The notes beneath the pieces are model-generated. The model saw nothing but the letters and a program-made list of their open reading frames with translations, was not told where the DNA came from and made no database searches. This document shows, one piece after another, positions 36,487 to 45,553 of a DNA stretch of 64,000 nucleotides. The translations under genes were made by a program, and so were the position numbers. This DNA is from Formosa agariphila KMM 3901 (GTDB lineage Bacteria; Bacteroidota; Bacteroidia; Flavobacteriales; Flavobacteriaceae), in NCBI RefSeq assembly GCF_000723205.1, contig NZ_HG315671.1:1957351-2021350 (forward strand), read 5' to 3'. The number at the start of each line of letters is the position of its first letter. The first letter of the stretch is position 1.

Positions 36487-37794
36487 ATGAAAAAAATAAT
36501 ATTCTTTCTTAAAAAATTGAAATCCACATTTTGGTTTATTCCTGTTTTGATTATCTTAATAACCATTCTTATATCCATCGGTCTCGTATCATTAGATCAA
36601 GTTATTAGTTTACCAAAAGAGGGTCTTGCTCGTTTCTTTTTTGTTAACAGTGCCGATTCTGCACGTAGTATTCTATCTACTATTTCTGGGGCTATGATAG
36701 GTGTTGCGGGAACCGTTTTTTCAATAACATTGGTGGCACTAACATTGGCTTCTACGCAATTTGGTCCAAGGCTAATTCGTAATTTTATGTACGTCAGGCT
36801 CAATCAGGTTGTATTAGGCTCGTATGTTTCAACATACTTATATTGCCTATTTGTATTAAATGCCATTAAAGAAACCGACGGATATACGTTCATGCCATCT
36901 TTATCTATACTTGTGGCCATAATTGCTGCTTTTGTAAATATTATTTTGCTCATTGTATTTATACATCAAATCGCAACTAGTATTCAGGCAGATAAAGTGA
37001 TTTCGGATATTTCTGCAATCATCTCTAAACAATTTAAAACATTATACCCTGAGAAGATGGGTGATGAACTGGATGATAAATACACGATAAATGCCGATTT
37101 TATAAAGTCGAAGTACAAGATTAAAAAAAGTATAAAATCGAATACAAACGGATATGCACAATATATAGATAATGAGGCACTTTTAGAGACAATAAGTGAG
37201 TTAAACGGATTGCTTGTTTTAGACTTTAAACCTGGTGACCATATGGTTGAGGGCCTTGAAATTGGTCAGTTATTTACGAATGAAACTATAAGTGAAGAAC
37301 AACTTGAAGATATTACAGATCAATTTGTATTTGGAAAAACTAAGAATGCACAACAGGATCTTGAGTTTTCAATTTTACAAATGGTTGAAATTGCATCGAG
37401 AGCATTATCGCCCGGAGTTAATGATCCATTTACTGCAATTACATGTATAGATAATTTAACTGCTACGATGTGTAGACTTTCGCAAGTTACATTTCCTTCG
37501 AACTACAGATTAGATGATGATAATCACTTAAGAATAATAACAGAAAATTTAACATTTGAAGACTTTCTAGATTCATCCTTTAATCAGATTCGTCAATATT
37601 CTGCTGGGTGTACGTCTGTCATTCTAAAATTAATGGATGCTTTAATCACTATTGATAAATTCGCCAAAAAAGAAGCTCACAAACACGCTATAAATAAACA
37701 TGCTAAAATGATTATAAACGTTGGGAAAGCATCTTTAAATGAAGAAAACGATTTAAACTTACTACTAGAACGTTCTAAAAACATTATCCCTTAA
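36487..37794 (+). CDS. DUF2254 membrane protein
   Basis: The protein is 435 aa. The first ~165 residues hold four membrane segments; the middle contains STISGAMIGVAGTVFSITLVALTLASTQFGPRLIRNFM, the signature of the DUF2254 family. The C-terminal half is soluble and helical, with EIASRALSPGVNDPFTAITC near 300 as another family mark. It has an inner-membrane topology. No function is known to me. Monocistronic. Confidence 0.87.
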   Translation: MKKIIFFLKKLKSTFWFIPVLIILITILISIGLVSLDQVISLPKEGLARFFFVNSADSARSILSTISGAMIGVAGTVFSITLVALTLASTQFGPRLIRNFMYVRLNQVVLGSYVSTYLYCLFVLNAIKETDGYTFMPSLSILVAIIAAFVNIILLIVFIHQIATSIQADKVISDISAIISKQFKTLYPEKMGDELDDKYTINADFIKSKYKIKKSIKSNTNGYAQYIDNEALLETISELNGLLVLDFKPGDHMVEGLEIGQLFTNETISEEQLEDITDQFVFGKTKNAQQDLEFSILQMVEIASRALSPGVNDPFTAITCIDNLTATMCRLSQVTFPSNYRLDDDNHLRIITENLTFEDFLDSSFNQIRQYSAGCTSVILKLMDALITIDKFAKKEAHKHAINKHAKMIINVGKASLNEENDLNLLLERSKNIIP

Positions 37795-37828
37795 AAAATA
37801 AGGTTCAGAATAATCTGAACCTTATTTT
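37795..37828. terminator. Bidirectional terminator between DUF2254 and M61 genes
   Basis: A 15-bp perfect stem (AAAATAAGGTTCAGA / TCTGAACCTTATTTT) with a 4-base loop. Confidence 0.9.
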
Positions 37829-37882
37829 ACATGATTTATGATGTATAAAAGATACGCTTTTAGTATCTCATAAATCAATAAT

Positions 37883-39778
37883 TTATCCTTTTAACCAAGC
37901 TTTACGCAACTCGTTTTGTTTTGCTGTCGCTTCAGGATTTAATTGTAACACCTTTCCTGTAGTATAGGTTTTAGTTAATTTAGTTTTAACTATAACTTCT
38001 TCTCCATCTCTATCTAAAACAACTTCTATATCTTGACCAGGCTGAATAGCTATTAATTTTTGTAGCATATCGTTTGCATTTAAAATGGTCATCTCTTCAC
38101 CATTTACACGTTTAATAACATCGTTAGGTAGCACACCATTATCTTTCCAGAAACTGTTATCTAAAACTAAATCACTGAAAAATATTGTTTTCTGAATAGG
38201 ATCTCCGCCTAAAATTAAATTTCCATTATTAAGTAAAATATTTGTTTCTACTTTAGCTTCAGCCTCCATTAATCCCACTTTTTCAAAATACATGTTATAA
38301 TCTATTGGAGTTGTTCCTTCTACATGAGTCTTTAAAAATTCGCCAACAGCAGGATACGTCATCGTTGTAATTTCATCTATAATGGTATCGTCGTCGAATG
38401 GTTTATTAATTCCGTACTTAGTCGATAATTCTTTCATTAAAGATAAAACGCCACGCTGATTATTACTTTCTTCACGCATAATAATATCTAGACACATGCC
38501 TATTAAAGCACCTTTTTGATACACATTATAATAGTTAGAAGCATACGGTTCGTCGATAACATTTTCACTCATTTTAGTAAAACTCATGCTATCATCCATA
38601 CGCATAGATAAGTTAATCTTATCCATGATTGTAGAATAGAATTTATCTTCTGTAACTAAATCTTGATTTACTTGAAACAAGGTTGCAAAGTATTCAGTAA
38701 CCCCTTCGTACATCCATAAATGCTTAGAAAATGTAGGTTGATTGTAATCGAAATAATGAACATCTGCAGAGTGTACACTTAATGGCGTTACAATATGAAA
38801 GAATTCGTGAGACACTACATCTATCATACTTTCGTCTAAATCTTCTTCTGATGAAGACTCTTGAAGCACCACTACTGTAGAAGTATTATGCTCTAAAGCA
38901 CCAAAACCTTTAGGTTGATCTTCACCTTCTCCAGCTAAATATAAATAGATATCGTATCGTGGTGTTGTATTAATATCGCCTAAATATGTTTTTTGCGCTT
39001 GCATCATTTTCTCCATAGTCTGACGTAATCTTTTAGCATTGTGAGCTTTTGTAGGAGAGTATACACTTAAAACAATTTTAATATCACCAACTTGAAACTC
39101 TTCAACGTCTAGATCGCCATACATCATTGGGTTATCTGTAATATCGAAGTAACGGGGAGCTACATAACTTGTTGTAATAACTTTGCCATCTTCACTTTTA
39201 GTTTCTTTTACATTTTGTAAAGCAGATGTACGTTTAAAACGTTCTGGAGCCGTAACATCTAAAGTATATTGATTGTTTTTTAAAGAATCGAAATAACCAA
39301 TAAATCCATGTAAATTCAATACATAATTATCAGGTTCTATATTGGTACCTGCTGGAGAAAAAGGTTGCTCGCCTCCTATTCCGCCTTCTTCCTCAATATC
39401 AAACGTATCGTTAACATTATAAGTAATATAATCTAAATTTGTAGCATTAGCTATGCTCCAAGAGTTAACGTCTAATTTAGTTGTAGCGATTTCTTCACCA
39501 TTATAATCGAAGGCTTTAAAATTATCTACATATTTTCCAAAATCACTAACAGAATAGGTACCTTGAATAACACGTGGCAATCTATATGTTACTGTGTCTT
39601 GAGTAAATCGACCAGGGTTTATAGTTACAGGAGCTTTGTCGTTTACAACTTTTGTTAAATTAATAGATGTTGCAATAGGTGTAGTTGATGCCGAATCATC
39701 TTTAGAAACGGTTTTGGTAGAGCCACAACCTACAAGTACAACACTTGTAAATGCCAAGGCTAGAAATTGATTTCTCAT
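37883..39778 (-). CDS. M61 family metallopeptidase with PDZ domain (lipoprotein)
   Basis: The protein is 631 aa, with a lipoprotein signal (SVVLVGCGST, Cys18). The N-terminal ~270 residues are the M61 beta domain, then the zinc site HEFFHIVTPLSVH near 327 (HExxH) and the downstream Glu in LWMYEGVTEYFATLF. A PDZ domain covers about 530-620 (DNGVLPNDVIKRVNGEEMT). M61 proteins are glycyl aminopeptidases. The lipid anchor puts it in the periplasm or on the outer surface. Monocistronic, minus strand. Confidence 0.93.
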   Translation of the reverse strand: MRNQFLALAFTSVVLVGCGSTKTVSKDDSASTTPIATSINLTKVVNDKAPVTINPGRFTQDTVTYRLPRVIQGTYSVSDFGKYVDNFKAFDYNGEEIATTKLDVNSWSIANATNLDYITYNVNDTFDIEEEGGIGGEQPFSPAGTNIEPDNYVLNLHGFIGYFDSLKNNQYTLDVTAPERFKRTSALQNVKETKSEDGKVITTSYVAPRYFDITDNPMMYGDLDVEEFQVGDIKIVLSVYSPTKAHNAKRLRQTMEKMMQAQKTYLGDINTTPRYDIYLYLAGEGEDQPKGFGALEHNTSTVVVLQESSSEEDLDESMIDVVSHEFFHIVTPLSVHSADVHYFDYNQPTFSKHLWMYEGVTEYFATLFQVNQDLVTEDKFYSTIMDKINLSMRMDDSMSFTKMSENVIDEPYASNYYNVYQKGALIGMCLDIIMREESNNQRGVLSLMKELSTKYGINKPFDDDTIIDEITTMTYPAVGEFLKTHVEGTTPIDYNMYFEKVGLMEAEAKVETNILLNNGNLILGGDPIQKTIFFSDLVLDNSFWKDNGVLPNDVIKRVNGEEMTILNANDMLQKLIAIQPGQDIEVVLDRDGEEVIVKTKLTKTYTTGKVLQLNPEATAKQNELRKAWLKG

Positions 39779-39933
39779 GAATTAATTTTTGGTTTTCTAT
39801 TTGTACTTCAAATTTACAATCTGTTACAAAAAATGAATATAAGATTATGTTAAAAGAATTCCAATAGATTATAAACCGATTTAATATTTTAACCAATTTT
39901 TAAAATTTTATTATTAAATCTGCATGCAATTCT

Positions 39934-39941
39934 TATCTTTG
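39934..39941 (+). promoter_or_regulatory. -7 promoter element for the BatA-like operon
   Basis: TATCTTTG matches TAnnTTTG. The ATG of the first gene is 17 bp downstream. Confidence 0.55.
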
Positions 39942-39958
39942 ACAAACATATTTTAGGA

Positions 39959-41884
39959 ATGCAGTTTAAACACCCCGAACTTCTTTACACTCTATTTTTA
40001 TTACTCATTCCAATAATTATTCACTTATTTCAGTTACGTCGTTTTAAGAAAGAAGCCTTTACCAATGTTGCTATTTTAAAAACAGTATCTCAGCAAACTC
40101 GTAAAAGTTCTCAAATAAAAAAATGGCTTACACTGTTAACTCGTTTATTACTTTTAGGGTGTATAATTTTAGCCTTTGCTCAGCCATTTACTACCAAGAA
40201 AAACATCCAAGACGCACCTCAAGAAACTGTTGTTTTTTTAGATAATTCTTTTAGTTTACAACAAAAAGGTGCTCAAGGAGAACTTTTAAAACGCGCTGTT
40301 CAAGATTTAATTTCTGAAATCGATTTTGAAAAAAACATATCTATAGTTACGCACGATGCCGTTTTTAAAAACACTACTATTAAAGCTATTAAAAACGAGC
40401 TACTACAACTGCCATATACGTCTAATCCGTTATCTTATAATGCTGCGGTTTTAAAAAGTAGATCGTTGTTTAATTCGAATTCGGATGCACATAAACAACT
40501 TGTGTTTATTTCAGATTTTCAAGAACAAGAAACTCCGTTTTCGATTGAAAAAGATTCTTTAATACAAGTAAACCTTGTTAAACTAAAACCTGCCAACACC
40601 AACAATATCGCTTTAGACAGTGTATATATTTCTAAAGTAAATCCAACACAAACCGAATTAACACTTACTCTAAAAAACTCTGGTCAGGCTGTAGATAATC
40701 TTTCCATAGCTTTACATAACAACAACAAACTCATTGCTAAATCGGCAGTTTCTATTACAGATAAAGCAGAAGTACTATTCACAATTCCTAGTCAGGATAT
40801 TATTAACGGAACCTTTAGTATTGAAGATGCCGCGTTGCAATTCGACAATACATTGTATTTTAATATCAATACACCATCAAAAATTAATGTGCTAAGTATT
40901 TCGGATAATGACGATACTTTTTTAAGAAAAATTTATACTGAAGACGAGTTTATATTCACCTCTGTGTCTGCAAATCAATTAGATTATAACATCATTGAAA
41001 ATCAGAATACCATTGTTTTAAACGCATTAAAAGACATTCCTATTACTTTAATACATACGCTAAAATCGTTTACAGACCAAGGCGGTACTTTAATAATTAT
41101 TCCATCGGAAGAATCGAATATTAACGCTTATAATAGTTTACTACTTAACTACAATAGTAAATTGGGGCAACTCGTCCAATCTGATAAACGTATTACAATG
41201 ATTAATTATTCGCATCCTATTTACCAAGATGATGTATTTGAAAAACAAGTTCAAAATTTTCAATATCCAAAAGTGAATCAACATTTTAATTTGACTGGAA
41301 ATTCGGGCAGTTCTGCACTGAGTTTTGAAGATGGAAAATCCTTTTTATCACAATTTTCAAATGTATTTTTATTTTCATCACCTATAAATTCTGAAGGCTC
41401 AAATTTTAAAAGCTGGGCGTTAATTGTACCTACTTTTTATAAAATGGCAGTACAGAGTTTACAGCATCCAAAACTCTATTACACTATAGGAACACAAAAT
41501 ACATTTGATATTGATATATCTTTAAATCAAGACGATATTATTTCAATAAAAAACGAACAAGAACAATTTATTCCACAGCAACAGTATTTCAATAATAAGG
41601 TTAGCGTTATTACAACAGACAGACCAGAAACCTCAGGAATATTTTCAATTGAAAACAAGTTAAAACCCATTAAAAATATCAGTTATAATTATAATAGATC
41701 CGAAAGTGATTTGATGTATCAAGACCTTTCACCCCTTAAAAATGTAACTATCAGCGATTCCATACCGAGTCTTTTCGACACTTTAAAAAGTAATACAAAA
41801 ATTAATGAGCTATGGAAATGGTTTACTATTTTTGCATTAGCCTTTTTGATTATTGAAATGCTCATCTTAAAATTTTTTAAATGA
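39959..41884 (+). CDS. BatA-like membrane protein
   Basis: The protein is 641 aa with N-terminal membrane segments (about 10-24 and 58-75) and the signature MQFKHPELLYTLFLLLIPIIIHLFQLRRFKK-like start (shown in part) of the BatA N-terminal domain, then a large soluble part and a C-terminal membrane helix (about 622-640). The soluble region contains VVFLDNSFSLQQKG, a degenerate VWA-like metal site. Partial membrane-anchored BatA homologues without a full VWA domain are common in Bacteroidota next to pyrimidine-like genes. The stop overlaps the next gene (ATGA). Confidence 0.87.
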   Translation: MQFKHPELLYTLFLLLIPIIIHLFQLRRFKKEAFTNVAILKTVSQQTRKSSQIKKWLTLLTRLLLLGCIILAFAQPFTTKKNIQDAPQETVVFLDNSFSLQQKGAQGELLKRAVQDLISEIDFEKNISIVTHDAVFKNTTIKAIKNELLQLPYTSNPLSYNAAVLKSRSLFNSNSDAHKQLVFISDFQEQETPFSIEKDSLIQVNLVKLKPANTNNIALDSVYISKVNPTQTELTLTLKNSGQAVDNLSIALHNNNKLIAKSAVSITDKAEVLFTIPSQDIINGTFSIEDAALQFDNTLYFNINTPSKINVLSISDNDDTFLRKIYTEDEFIFTSVSANQLDYNIIENQNTIVLNALKDIPITLIHTLKSFTDQGGTLIIIPSEESNINAYNSLLLNYNSKLGQLVQSDKRITMINYSHPIYQDDVFEKQVQNFQYPKVNQHFNLTGNSGSSALSFEDGKSFLSQFSNVFLFSSPINSEGSNFKSWALIVPTFYKMAVQSLQHPKLYYTIGTQNTFDIDISLNQDDIISIKNEQEQFIPQQQYFNNKVSVITTDRPETSGIFSIENKLKPIKNISYNYNRSESDLMYQDLSPLKNVTISDSIPSLFDTLKSNTKINELWKWFTIFALAFLIIEMLILKFFK

Positions 41885-43140
41885 ACGTACTTATAAAATC
41901 TGCGACTATTATTGATACTAAAAGTGAGTTTCATAACCAAACTCTCGATATTTTAGTAGAAAAAGGCAGTATTTCCAACATCGGAAAATCTTTAGAAAAC
42001 CCAAATAAATACGATGAAATTACACTAGACAATCTGCATGTCTCTCAAGGCTGGTTTGATAGTAGTGTAAGTTTTGGTGAGCCGGGTTTAGAAGAACGTG
42101 ATACTATTACAAATGGTTTAAAAACGGCAGCTTATTCAGGGTTTACAACCGTTGCTTTAAATGCAAATAGTCACCCTGTAATCGATACCAATAGCAACAT
42201 TACTTTTGTAACGAGTAAATCTTTTAATAATGCAGTAAAATTGTTACCTATTGGTGCCTTAACTCGCGAAAGTAAAGGTGTAGATTTAGCCGAATTATAC
42301 GACATGAAAAGCGCTGGTGCCGTGGCATTTTACGATTATATGAAACCCATTGAAAACACCAACTTAATGAAAATTGCTTTGCAATATGCAAGTAATTTTG
42401 ACGGCTTGGTATGTTCGTTTCCTCAGGACAATAAAATTGCTGGTAAAGGTGTCATGAACGAACACATTACAAGTACAACTTTAGGTTTAAAAGGAATTCC
42501 TGCTTTAGCGGAAGAATTACAAATTGCACGCGATATATTTTTATTAGAATATACTGGAGGAAAACTTCATATTCCTACCATATCTACTGCCAAATCTGTA
42601 CAATTAATTCGCGAAGCTAAATCTAAAAAATTAGATATTAGCTGTAGTGTAACAATTCATAATTTATTTTTTGACGACAGTGTTTTAGACGACTTCAATA
42701 CGCATTTTAAAGTCTTACCTCCGTTACGTACTAAAACAGATATAGAAGCTTTAATAGAGGGAGTAAAAGATGGTACTATAGATATGGTAACCAGCGACCA
42801 TAATCCGTTTAATATTGAAGAAAAGAAAGTAGAATTCGATTATGCTGCCTACGGAACTATTGGTTTAGAAAGTGCATTTGGTGCATTACAAACCCTATTT
42901 TCGTTAAAGAAAACAATAGATATTTTAACTAAAGGAAAACTACGGTTTGGAGCAGAAAACAATCCTATAAACATTGGAAATTCTGCGAATATAACGCTGT
43001 TTAATCCAGATTCTAAATACACTTTTGAAAGAGAACATATGCTGTCTCTATCTAAAAATGCCATTTTTGAAGGTGCTACATTAAAAGGAAAAACCTATGG
43101 TATTTTAAATAATAATCAACTTATTTTAAATCAAAATTAA
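41881..43140 (+). CDS. Dihydroorotase-like protein lacking catalytic metal ligands
   Basis: The protein is 419 aa. The fold is that of dihydroorotase/cyclic amidohydrolases: N-terminal beta domain, then GWFDSSVSFGEPGLEERDT near 57, GFTTVALNANSHPVID near 87, and TSDHNPF near 305. The metal motif DxHxH is replaced by D60-S-S-V-S64 (both His are Ser), and the later APH motif reads NPF. An active dihydroorotase needs these ligands. It is therefore probably a non-catalytic homologue, like PyrC' in Pseudomonas, which is needed for aspartate carbamoyltransferase assembly. The start overlaps BatA by four bases, and the next gene overlaps its stop. Confidence 0.88.
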   Translation: MNVLIKSATIIDTKSEFHNQTLDILVEKGSISNIGKSLENPNKYDEITLDNLHVSQGWFDSSVSFGEPGLEERDTITNGLKTAAYSGFTTVALNANSHPVIDTNSNITFVTSKSFNNAVKLLPIGALTRESKGVDLAELYDMKSAGAVAFYDYMKPIENTNLMKIALQYASNFDGLVCSFPQDNKIAGKGVMNEHITSTTLGLKGIPALAEELQIARDIFLLEYTGGKLHIPTISTAKSVQLIREAKSKKLDISCSVTIHNLFFDDSVLDDFNTHFKVLPPLRTKTDIEALIEGVKDGTIDMVTSDHNPFNIEEKKVEFDYAAYGTIGLESAFGALQTLFSLKKTIDILTKGKLRFGAENNPINIGNSANITLFNPDSKYTFEREHMLSLSKNAIFEGATLKGKTYGILNNNQLILNQN

Positions 43141-43466
43141 TGATAAACCAAACTGTCCAAGAAGGTAAAACTTTAGCTATTGTATGTTATTTAACTTTTA
43201 TCGGATTAATTATAGCCGTAATAATGAATCTTGAAAAACGTAATCCGTTTACGACTTTTCATATCAGACAAATGTTAGGGTTACTAATTATGTTATTAGT
43301 ATCAAACTTAATTGAAGAATATTTAAACAGCTGGGTTGGTACACTGTGCTGGATGGCTACTGCATTCTGTTGGTTCTATGCCTTTTTTCATGTTATTAAA
43401 GGTGAGGCAAAACTGGTTCCCTATGTAGGAGAACATTTTCAAGAATGGTTTAAAAACGTTAGATAA
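43140..43466 (+). CDS. Small membrane protein, DUF4870/Tic20-like
   Basis: The protein is 108 aa with three membrane segments (about 11-28, 44-60, 64-88). The start EGKTLAIVCYLTFIGLIIAVIMN and the motif NPFTTFHIRQMLGLL are typical of the DUF4870 family, which also contains Tic20-like proteins. It overlaps the dihydroorotase-like gene (TAATG) and abuts the esterase gene. Function unknown. Confidence 0.8.
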   Translation: MINQTVQEGKTLAIVCYLTFIGLIIAVIMNLEKRNPFTTFHIRQMLGLLIMLLVSNLIEEYLNSWVGTLCWMATAFCWFYAFFHVIKGEAKLVPYVGEHFQEWFKNVR

Positions 43467-44117
43467 ATGAAAGACTTAAGTTTATATCATATTACAAGAC
43501 CTTCAACGCTGAAGGAAAATGCACCATTATTAATCATGTTTCATGGGTATGGTAGCGACGAAAACGATTTGTTTTCATTTGCATCAGAATTACCTGAAGA
43601 ATTATTCGTCCTTTCTGTACGCGCTCCTTTTGCTATGCAACCTTATGGCAATGCATGGTATGCCATTAATTTTGATGAAGAAAATGGTAAATGGAGCGAT
43701 GACGACCAAGCACGTACATCTCGAGATTTAATTTCAAAATTTATAGATGAAGCTGTAGACAGTTATCCAGTTAATAAAGACAATGTTACACTGTTAGGAT
43801 TTAGTCAAGGTAGTATTTTAAGTTATGCAGTAGCGTTAACATATCCAGAAAAAGTAAATAATATTATCGCTTTAAGCGGATATATTAACACCGAATTATT
43901 ACCTAAAAATAATAATTTAGAAGATTATAAACATCTAAATTTCTTCTGTTCTCACGGTAGTGTGGATCAAGTAATTCCTGTAGATTGGGCTAGAAAAACC
44001 CCTGGAATATTAAAAGGTTTAAACATTAAACACGAATACCATGAATATCCTGTAGGACATGGAGTTGCACCTCAGAATTTTTACGATTTAAAAACGTGGT
44101 TATCTAAATTGATTTAA
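43467..44117 (+). CDS. Alpha/beta hydrolase (phospholipase/carboxylesterase family)
   Basis: The protein is 216 aa. The nucleophile Ser lies in LLGFSQGSILSY near 114, the Asp in HGSVDQVIP near 170, and the His in EYPVGHGVAPQ near 195; the oxyanion segment is IMFHGYGSDENDL. It is similar in layout to the YpfH/carboxylesterase 2 group of serine esterases acting on short acyl esters. It is the last gene of the four-gene overlapping operon, with a terminator just after. Confidence 0.9.
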   Translation: MKDLSLYHITRPSTLKENAPLLIMFHGYGSDENDLFSFASELPEELFVLSVRAPFAMQPYGNAWYAINFDEENGKWSDDDQARTSRDLISKFIDEAVDSYPVNKDNVTLLGFSQGSILSYAVALTYPEKVNNIIALSGYINTELLPKNNNLEDYKHLNFFCSHGSVDQVIPVDWARKTPGILKGLNIKHEYHEYPVGHGVAPQNFYDLKTWLSKLI

Positions 44118-44135
44118 TTCCAAACGTTTACTCAT

Positions 44136-44183
44136 AAAAAAAGTGTCTTAAACTAGAAATATTTTTGTTTAAGACACTTTTTT
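44136..44183. terminator. Bidirectional terminator after the esterase gene
   Basis: A 17-bp stem (AAAAAAGTGTCTTAAAC / GTTTAAGACACTTTTTT) with a 13-base loop, between convergent genes. Confidence 0.9.
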
Positions 44184-44197
44184 ATTTAAACCACTTT

Positions 44198-44698
44198 TTA
44201 CTGCATTGGGTATAATAAAGAATCTATAACTTCAAAAGTCACTTCATTCTGATTAATGACTTCATAACGCACTAAAATTTCTCCCCAGAATACGCCATCA
44301 GAAAAATCTGTAATTAACCATTTATGATTCAATATTTTTATAGAATTCACCAACATCGATCGTCCTTCATTTGCTGCATACGGAATTAGAGGGTTCCCGC
44401 CTTTTACAGTATTTTGTTTATAAATTTCATCTTTAATAAACGGAATTAAAGCAGGTACATCTAAACCTTTATTCTCAAAATAAGTATATGCATCTTCGTT
44501 ATGTTCTATATTAAAGTACGATAAGTCTAAATTCTTATCATTTAAAACAGCAATAGAATCGGTTAGCATTTCAACCTTAGCTTTACTTTTCTCAATAGTT
44601 CTAATATCATCTTCAAAGACATTTTTTGCATTTACATATTGAAATATGATTAAGAGTAATGAAAAAATAAACAGGTACATAAAAATTTTCTGCTTCAT
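44198..44698 (-). CDS. Small membrane-anchored protein of unknown function
   Basis: The protein is 166 aa with one N-terminal membrane helix (about 6-22) and an Asn/Glu-rich soluble part with a helical segment (about 30-55). The C-terminal half reads as a small beta fold (LITDFSDGVFWGEILVRYEV). Its start ATG at 44698 shares one base with the stop of the MBL gene, so the two are co-translated. No family recognised by eye. Confidence 0.8.
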   Translation of the reverse strand: MKQKIFMYLFIFSLLLIIFQYVNAKNVFEDDIRTIEKSKAKVEMLTDSIAVLNDKNLDLSYFNIEHNEDAYTYFENKGLDVPALIPFIKDEIYKQNTVKGGNPLIPYAANEGRSMLVNSIKILNHKWLITDFSDGVFWGEILVRYEVINQNEVTFEVIDSLLYPMQ

Positions 44699-45459
44699 TA
44701 TATTGTAATTTGGAGATTATCGTATGCTAAAAATACGTTGTTAGGTAATTGGTTTTGTACAGTTTCATGAAAGCCAAGTAAATGACTTATATGGGTTAAA
44801 TAGGCACGTTCTGGTTTAACTTTATTTATAAATTCTAGCGCTTCATCTAAACTAAAATGAGAAATATGAGGTTCTACTCTAAGGGCATTTACAACTAATA
44901 CTTTTACGCCTTTTAATTTTTCAATTTCAGTATCTTCAACAGTTTTCATATCTGTTAAATAAGCGAAATCTTTAAATCTAAATCCGAAAACCTGTAATTT
45001 AAAATGCATACCATTAATAGGCATCAATTCTAAATTACCTATTGTAAATGGTGCGTTTTGTATGGTGTTAGACTCTACACTTGGAGCACCAGGATATTTA
45101 TCTTCGGTTGTAAAAATATAATCAAATCGTTTAGACAACGAAGCCAAAACTCGTTCATGGCCATAAATGCTTATATCACCTTGACGGAAAAAAAACGGAC
45201 GAATATCGTCTAAGCCAGCCGTGTGATCTGCATGTTCGTGAGTAAACAATATACCATCTAGTTTATCAACAGGATTACTTAACATTTGTTGTCTAAAATC
45301 GGGACCACAATCTACTACATAACAATACTTATCCCATTCTATTAAAACAGAAACACGTAGTCTTTTGTCCTTGGGGTCCTTACTTAAACAAACGGGGTGT
45401 GTACTCCCTATAATTGGGATACCCTGAGATGTTCCAGTACCTAAAAAAGTAATTTTCAA
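44698..45459 (-). CDS. MBL-fold metallohydrolase (PhnP-like)
   Basis: The protein is 253 aa. The metal motif FTHEHADHTAGL near 75 (HxHxDH), FLGTGTSQGIP at the start, and YLTHISHLLGFH near 220 match the PhnP/RNase-Z-like branch of metallo-beta-lactamases. The fold suggests a phosphodiesterase. A Cys and Gly at the start (ISGSTHPVCLSKDP region) also match that branch. It begins a two-gene unit. Confidence 0.9.
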   Translation of the reverse strand: MKITFLGTGTSQGIPIIGSTHPVCLSKDPKDKRLRVSVLIEWDKYCYVVDCGPDFRQQMLSNPVDKLDGILFTHEHADHTAGLDDIRPFFFRQGDISIYGHERVLASLSKRFDYIFTTEDKYPGAPSVESNTIQNAPFTIGNLELMPINGMHFKLQVFGFRFKDFAYLTDMKTVEDTEIEKLKGVKVLVVNALRVEPHISHFSLDEALEFINKVKPERAYLTHISHLLGFHETVQNQLPNNVFLAYDNLQITI

Positions 45460-45495
45460 AAGCGTAAAGATTTAATACAAAAATATGGTTATTTT

Positions 45496-45525
45496 TTTGT
45501 TAAGTAGGCTATTTTAATATCTTTG
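45496..45525 (+). promoter_or_regulatory. Full promoter for the 487-aa gene
   Basis: A -33 TTTG (45496-45499), 18 bp spacer and TATCTTTG (45518-45525) match the Bacteroidota consensus well. The ATG at 45554 is 28 bp downstream. This is the best promoter in the window. Confidence 0.65.
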
Positions 45526-45553
45526 TTAAACACATACAAATCTACATTTAAAC

